From NCBI GenBank assembly GCA_014898415.1, contig RCTD01000004.1:2665001-2729000 (forward strand): DNA of 64,000 nt. Reading direction: 5' to 3'. The notes beneath the pieces were generated by a model. It was not told the DNA's origin. It searched no databases and saw nothing but the letters and a program-made list of their open reading frames with translations. Below, in pieces: positions 58,622 to 64,000 of this stretch (its first letter is position 1; each line of letters starts with the position of its first letter). Origin of the DNA: Stromatinia cepivora (Eukaryota; Ascomycota; Leotiomycetes; Helotiales; Sclerotiniaceae). Made by a program: the position numbers and the translations under genes.

Positions 58622-61600
58622 TTAGAGTATCAATAAATTAAGGTGGTAAGCAATTTTTAAGATTGTTTTAAAAAAATAGTATACTTTAGGTTCTTATTAA
58701 TCCAAATCTGCTTCTATTGTTTTTCTACCAAATTCGATAGGAGTTTCAAGTTCCTGAAAAACATCCTCATTGTTCTTTTTATCTCCAACCTTTCTTGAAT
58801 GTTTAGCCAAATGTTTTGTAATGGATTTTGTACTTGTAATCGGACTTTTTGATGATTTCTGAATGCGATTTGAATAACAAATGGGGATTTTTGGCGTTAT
58901 AAACTTTTATCCAGTATTAAAGAAATGATCCTTTCTTTTACTATTAGATTTTACAGGAAACTTTTTTGCTGGAAAGCGATTCATCTATTCTCTATCTAAT
59001 TCACAATCTATATCAGGGATTGAAGCAATACCTTATATTCCAGAAGGTCCAATTGGGGACAGATTAAATAACATTGTAGATTAGTTTTGAATCGGTTTTT
59101 GTTCTGCGATTTCTTTTCCTTTTCCAATAAGTTTCTTTGATATAGATTAAGGTTTCCCAGTAGGGGATTCTTCATCAATTAGATTCACGATTTTCTAATT
59201 GCTAATGTTTTCCTTGTTAAAGAATTCATCATCTTCGAGGTTTTTGTTGCGAAAAGCTTTTTGCTTTTGTAAAAATGTATCATAATCTGCAAATAATGAT
59301 CAATTTCTTTATTGCTTTTCCTCATCTTAGAATACTTCAAATTGGATGGCTAGATCCGTTATTGCAAGATTACACCATCGTTTATACTAAAGCTCGAATC
59401 CATTATTGTTGGTTTCGAACAATTTGTTTATTATTCCCTTTACAATATTAGAATTTTAAAATAAATATTCTAAAAGGGTTATAAAAAGATGATCTTGTAA
59501 AATAAAATTGATATTAAAAGAAAAGGATTGGGGGATATGAAGGCTTTCTTTATTAAATTTGTTTAATTCAAAAAAAATAATTTGATTTTGGAAAGATTTC
59601 TGAAGGTTTTTGTAGAAGTTATTATCTTTTATATTCTTTTCATTCGAAGTTATAATTAAATAGAAGATCGGTATCAAAATCGATCTATAGGATTTAGAAG
59701 AGCCGGTATATCTCAAAATGGTATCTGGTTGAATTACAATTGTTCGGGATTTAGGTTTGATTAGGATCCTTTAACGAAATTGATTCTTTCATTTGATTTT
59801 CTGGAAAGCTTCCTTTCTTATTGTTTAATCAAGATTATATTATAGTTGATAAATGAAAGAATGTTTTTTTAGAAATTTCCGAATTAAATTATCGTTGTTA
59901 TTTAATTTATAAGAAGTAAGGATTTGATATTCTTTATAAAAGCTTTTAATCGATTCCTTTGGTTTAGAAAGATCGATTACAATAATCACTTTTTTTGAAA
60001 CTTCTTTTCGTTTGTCTTTAAAAATTAGATAGAAAAGGTTAGAAAAGGAATAATAAAAATTAAACTTTTTATTACAATCAAGAAAACATAATATAGGCAA
60101 AGGTATTAATACAAAGCAGAACTTTTTATCCTTTCGAGTATAAACAGTTATATATTATAAAGCAGGATTGTATTTTAAAAGGAATTGAATGATCGAAAAA
60201 TAGCAATTTGAGAGTAGATCTTCTTTAAAGATTCTGTAGAAATACTATTTGTAGGTAATGAGAATATTTTTGTAAATATTTTATAAATCGAATTTATCTC
60301 TTTGTTTGAAGATATATTGAAACGAAGGGATATACAGGGTAAATTGGTTCTCAAAGGATTTTCCGTTTGGTGGTTTTAGTAAAAGAAAGTTATTTTTGAG
60401 AGTTTCGTTAGAATTAAGGGAATAGAAGCTTTCTATTGAGCCGAATCGATTGGGGCTGAGGATTTGCTTTAATCATTCTAGAATCAAGGATTGATACGGA
60501 TAGAATCAAGGGTAGAATGCCTTTGTCAATTTCATTTCATCAATGCACTTTCGGTTCCTGATAACAGTAGCCAATCTGTTTTGTAATTCCTTGATCGAAA
60601 TATACTTCGATTTTAAATTGAGGAGCTTTGCTAAAGTATATAAATGATATATATATAGAGTATCCACGATGATTTGCTTTTCCAACAATACGACAATTTT
60701 CTATCCTACTTGATCGGCAATGTATTTGTTGTCTATTAAAGAGTACTATTCCTTTTTAAATTGGTAATCTAAATTGTAAGAGTAGCTTTTCAGCTTCTGT
60801 AAAGAATTTAAAATCGTTTTAAAATTATCGAAGGTTGAATCGTTATCGTTTGAAACAAGTTTAGCATTGTAATTAATTGCATAATGATGAGATATGAATT
60901 TGTTTAGAATAAATGGATGAAAAGAAACTTTTTTCGAGAAATCAAAATAATAACTTTTCTTTTTCTATTTATCGATATTCGTGATTGTAGGCTTCGAAAT
61001 TGGTATAATTGTTTGGGAGTGGAGAAGTCGGTGTGCATGAGGGGTATCTGGTATAATAATTACTTTTAATTGTTTTTTAATATTAAATTTCTTTTTATTA
61101 TTATTATCGTTAAAGGGTATCAGGGCAATTTCTACAGTAATCATTTTGCGGATAGGTTTATTTTTTTGTTGAGTTTTGAAGGGGTTTTCGTTTTCATAAT
61201 ATTCTCTCAGAAATTCGAGATTATCGAAAGTAAGTCTATAGGTTTTGAGGATAGGATTCTATACAAAATTGTAAGAGAAAGGTATTCAATCTTTTTTGTT
61301 CTTTATATTAACTTTTGTAATAAACTTATATATAATATAGAAATCTATAGGGTTATATTTTTTGGCTTCCTTACCTCTCTTTTGTATAAAATATTTAATT
61401 ATATATTTGTTCAGAAACTTTATAAGAACTTGAGGGTTAAAGTGAGAAGTATAATAAGCTATATTCGTTCTTATTGAAGCATTATTTAAATTTATGTTTT
61501 CCGATTAGAAATAGACGAAAGCTTTTCCTTGGACGGTTGTTTAAATTCTTTCAAGATTTTTAAAACCTTTTTTAATTTTATTATAATACTATTCGATAAA

Positions 61601-62330
61601 TTGAATTGTATTATTGTTTTTAGCAAAATAACCAGTTTTGAAGAGATTAATTGTTTTATAAAGCTTTTAACCTTTAATTCGATTTTTATTTTACTTACAA
61701 AGTTTTCAATGAGGTTAATAATATTTATAGAGTAATTGAGCCATTATTCAAGAATATTATATTTTTCTTTAACTTCAAAAGTTTCAATGAATACGAATAC
61801 TTCGATTTCGTTGTTGAAAAAATGATTTTTGTATTGAATAAGAAAAGGAGTGTTATTGCTAATAGAGTGGGAGGTTATAGTTTGATTAGATTCTTTTTCA
61901 GATATTATATCAAAATTTAAATAAAAGTTTGTATGAATAGTAAAATAAGTACAAACAAAGAATTGATAATTTCAAATCAAATTATTAAAGAAAGCAGATT
62001 TTAAAAAGAAAATATTGAACTGTTCAAGTATTGTTTAGGAATTATTTGTAAATTATTCAAAAACGAGATCAATGGTATAATAAGTTTTTTCAAAAAGAAT
62101 TCAAATACTCTTTTCCTTTCAAGGATTATAAGGTTTTCTTTGTCGAGCTTTTTAATTAATAATTAGAAGTTTGTAATAATAATTTCTTTTCGATTTATTA
62201 TATTTATTTTCTTCCTTTTGATTCTATATCGTTTTATAATTAAACAAAGAATAATCCTTGATTGTTTATTATCTTTTGTTTGAAAGATTATGAATATTTA
62301 GAAACTTGGTTTTTTTGATTTATTTATTTA
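58622..62330 (-). pseudogene. ORF3 of gypsy J: about 1,230-codon unknown protein
   Basis: Downstream of the integrase the minus strand stays in one frame from about 61.48 kb to a TAA at 58622. A neighbouring frame continues upstream to about 62.33 kb, so one indel near 61.5 kb is enough to join them. Some three dozen stops interrupt it, overwhelmingly TAA, TGA or TAG at positions where CAA, CGA or CAG would read through. Segments in order: SEKESNQTITSHSISNNTPF (61.9 kb), NPILKTYRLTFDNLEFLREY (61.2), IIIPDTPHAHRLLHSQ (61.05), KSKYISIKELQNRLATVIRN (60.6), VIIVIDLSKPKESIKSFYKE (59.95), QPDTILRYTGSSKSYRSIL (59.7), KNLEDDEFFNKENIS (59.2), and a Lys/Ser-rich end. The last 330 codons recur in copy 2 (20784-24069). 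No protease, polymerase, zinc finger or Env feature recognised. Confidence 0.72.
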
Positions 62331-63700
62331 TACAAATCCTTAGAATTGTTATTTACAAAAAGATTTGAATGTAAAATGTATTTCTTGAAACGGATATTTG
62401 TATAGGTTTCATCAAATGGGGTATTATTTATTTCTTCAAAGATATATATAAAAAGATCTTTCAATTTCTTTGTCATTTTATAAGATCTATATTATTTGAA
62501 AGCAAGTTTTGTATTACGAAATATATCGATTTTTGATTAAGAATTGTGATATAGAATTATATCTCCAATTCGAATATTCTTATCTAGTATTTTGCGATCA
62601 AAATCATATCGAAGTTTACCATCTTTTTTGTAACATTATTTATAAAGGATTACTTCTTCAATATTTTTATCTAATATTTTTAATTGTTATATTTTAATGA
62701 TTAATAAATCTTTCCGGATTTATATACTTTCCCAATCAAGGATCCTTTAAATTGTATATATAGTTTCAAAAAGCAATATAGCTTTTTATTTGTAAATCAA
62801 TTCAAACAATGTTTTGTTTATCGATTTGTGAATTGAAATATGATTAACGAATAGTATTGTTTCCAATCATTCAGATTATTTACGCTTTTCTTATGATAAG
62901 CGGGAAAATGCTTTTGTGATAGGATGATGATTTCTTTTTATTATTTCATTGATTTGTGGGTGATAGGCTGATATCTTGATTTTGTTGATTCCGTACTTTT
63001 TGCAATAAGCAAATATAGCGTTTTTGTTTTCAAACCTTCTATTTATAATGATTTCTCCAAAGAGATTATGATAATAAACTACTTTATAAAAGAATTTGGT
63101 AATCGTTTTCGAGGTAGTATTCCGCAAAGCTTTAACTTTCATCCAATTATTCAGATCTTTTTATAGAACAACGAGATATTTGAATTTATGGTCGTTAAGT
63201 ATTTTTGTAACATTTATATCAACTTTATATCAAATATCTGAAACCCAAATGGTAATCATTAATTCATTTGTTTATTTGAACGATTTGAATTGGCAAACAG
63301 AATAAGAAGTCATCTAATTTTTCATATTTTTGTATATCCCATTCCATCAATAATAATTATGCACTTTAGTATACAATGATTCTAAACCCTTATAACCCAA
63401 TTCTTTATATACTCGAATTATAATTTTTGCCTTTTCGATTAGATCATTGTTTGCTATTATATAAATAAAAAATAATCCGTTTTCCCGGATTCTAAATAGA
63501 TAGCGATTTTTTACATAGAAATTGAAAGCTTCCTTTTTGAAAGTTTGTCAATCTTTCATTGATATATTTTTAGATCTTCATAGTATAATAATATATTGAA
63601 CAATCATTTATATCCTTTCATTTCTGCCTTCCAAAATTTGAGATAGTCTTAAAATTTTAGAGCTATTTATACTCATCATTGGATCTATCTGCAACAAATT
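62331..63700 (-). pseudogene. Integrase of gypsy J
   Basis: The frame 63142-62891 reads VKALRNTTSKTITKFFYKVV, GEIIINRRFENKN (family GxPxxIxSDxGxEF; second Asp lost) and YGINKIKISAYHPQINEIIKR (family HPQxNGxxER). Downstream NKTLFELIYKQKAILLFET (family GxTPFELVYGxEPVLP), GDIILYHNS and TPFDETYTNIRFKKYILHSN (family GTFxGxRLKxF) mark the C-terminal domain, ending near 62.33 kb. Several stops; dead. Confidence 0.9.
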
Positions 63701-63769
63701 CAAATCTGCGATAATCGAATCATCAATATCTTTTTTATATTCCTTATCAATATTATTTGAGATAGTTTA

Positions 63770-64000
63770 CGATTGTTGTAATAGGGTATCTACAATAATG
63801 TTTTTGTTTCCAGGAACATATCTAATATCAAAATCGAAGAGCCTGATCCAAGCAATCCATCTTATAATCAAAGTACTAGATAGATCTATAATTATTCTAT
63901 TTAATTGAATTATAAATATATTTACATTAGTTTCTAAAAGGAAATGAACATTATAAAGGTCTCTTTTACATTTTTATAAAACTTTGAATACTCCTTTGTA
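63770..64000 (-). pseudogene. RNase H C-terminal end of gypsy J
   Basis: The minus strand gives ETNVNIFIIQLNRIIIDL, IIRWIAWIRLFDFDIRYVPGNKNIIVDTLL, the end of a gypsy RNase H (family RWxxxLxxFDFxIxYRPGxxNxxADALSR). The Gly of PGNKN is kept, but the Ala-Asp before LSR reads Val-Asp. Continues beyond the window. Confidence 0.85.

Larger units (their letters stand above)
58231..64000 (-). mobile_element. Ty3/gypsy element J (runs off the window)
   Basis: 3' LTR at 58231-58505. Reading leftwards on the minus strand from the window end come RNase H (64000-63770), integrase (about 63.7-62.33 kb), then a very long additional frame (about 62.33-58.62 kb) that ends about 115 bp before the LTR. The extra frame makes the 3' part far longer than usual for Ty3/gypsy. 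It is inserted in copia A copy 2. Confidence 0.87.

Noticed and set aside
61070..61477. 135-codon plus-strand ORF as a gene
   Set aside because: It is the exact antisense shadow of the well-supported ORF3 frame of gypsy J on the minus strand.
1..64000. tRNA, rRNA or host protein-coding genes
   Set aside because: No cloverleaf with A and B boxes, no rRNA core and no intact long ORF seen; every recognisable protein belongs to a transposable element. Weak or highly divergent genes cannot be excluded by eye.

Overview
The window looks like a block of AT-rich, repeat-filled heterochromatin from a filamentous ascomycete (Pezizomycotina). I see no host gene, tRNA, rRNA or CRISPR array. Everything I can identify is transposable element. 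Coding frames are recognisable but riddled with TAA, TGA and TAG where the families use Gln or Arg (CAA, CGA, CAG), and repeat copies differ mainly by C->T and G->A. That is the footprint of repeat-induced point mutation (RIP). The species cannot be named from the sequence; an AT isochore, subtelomere or regional centromere would all fit.

Elements were delimited by comparing copies inside the window, by target-site duplications (TSDs) and by terminal repeats. Left part (1-24 kb): gag-only LTR element (1-1020, -), inside copia A (1021-6714, -, carrying a Tc1/mariner element at 1861-3239), inside gypsy F (6715-10679, -). Next come a piece of gypsy H 3' sequence (10680-11198) and copia C copy 1 (11199-19102, +), which holds a pogo-like element, a solo LTR E, a solo LTR C and small LTR element D. 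Then a 590-bp inverted-repeat element (19103-19692), gypsy K (19694-20783, -) and the 3' end of gypsy J (20784-24069, -) with a second copy of D.

Middle (24-43.6 kb): 3' part of copia E (24070-27449, -), a 7.07-kb chromovirus gypsy H with two LTRs (27450-34516, -), a strikingly G-depleted block (34517-34629 plus 39983-41559) split by a full-length copia C (34630-39982, -), a solo gypsy F LTR, and an inverted copia E 3' end (41850-43563, +).

Right part (43.6-64 kb): another copia E fragment (-), split by a pogo element (45722-49815) that contains a hAT-type MITE (46643-47193) and a gag-only LTR element (47195-48873). Each of these three insertions has its own TSD, so their order is fixed. Then a low-copy block (50254-51060), a gypsy F fragment split by a second pogo (51430-53633) that carries a young solo LTR, the 5' end of copia C (53766-55754, +), copia A copy 2 (55755-58230, +) with a solo LTR E, and gypsy J (58231-64000, -, running off the window).

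The least expected features are: a roughly 1,230-codon degenerate reading frame of unknown function between the integrase and 3' LTR of gypsy J; a 1.99-kb LTR element (D) with a 248-codon non-gag-pol frame kept in two copies; a 9-bp minisatellite inside the copia C LTR that varies from about 2 to 13 units; and the G-depleted block with about 18 C per G on one strand.
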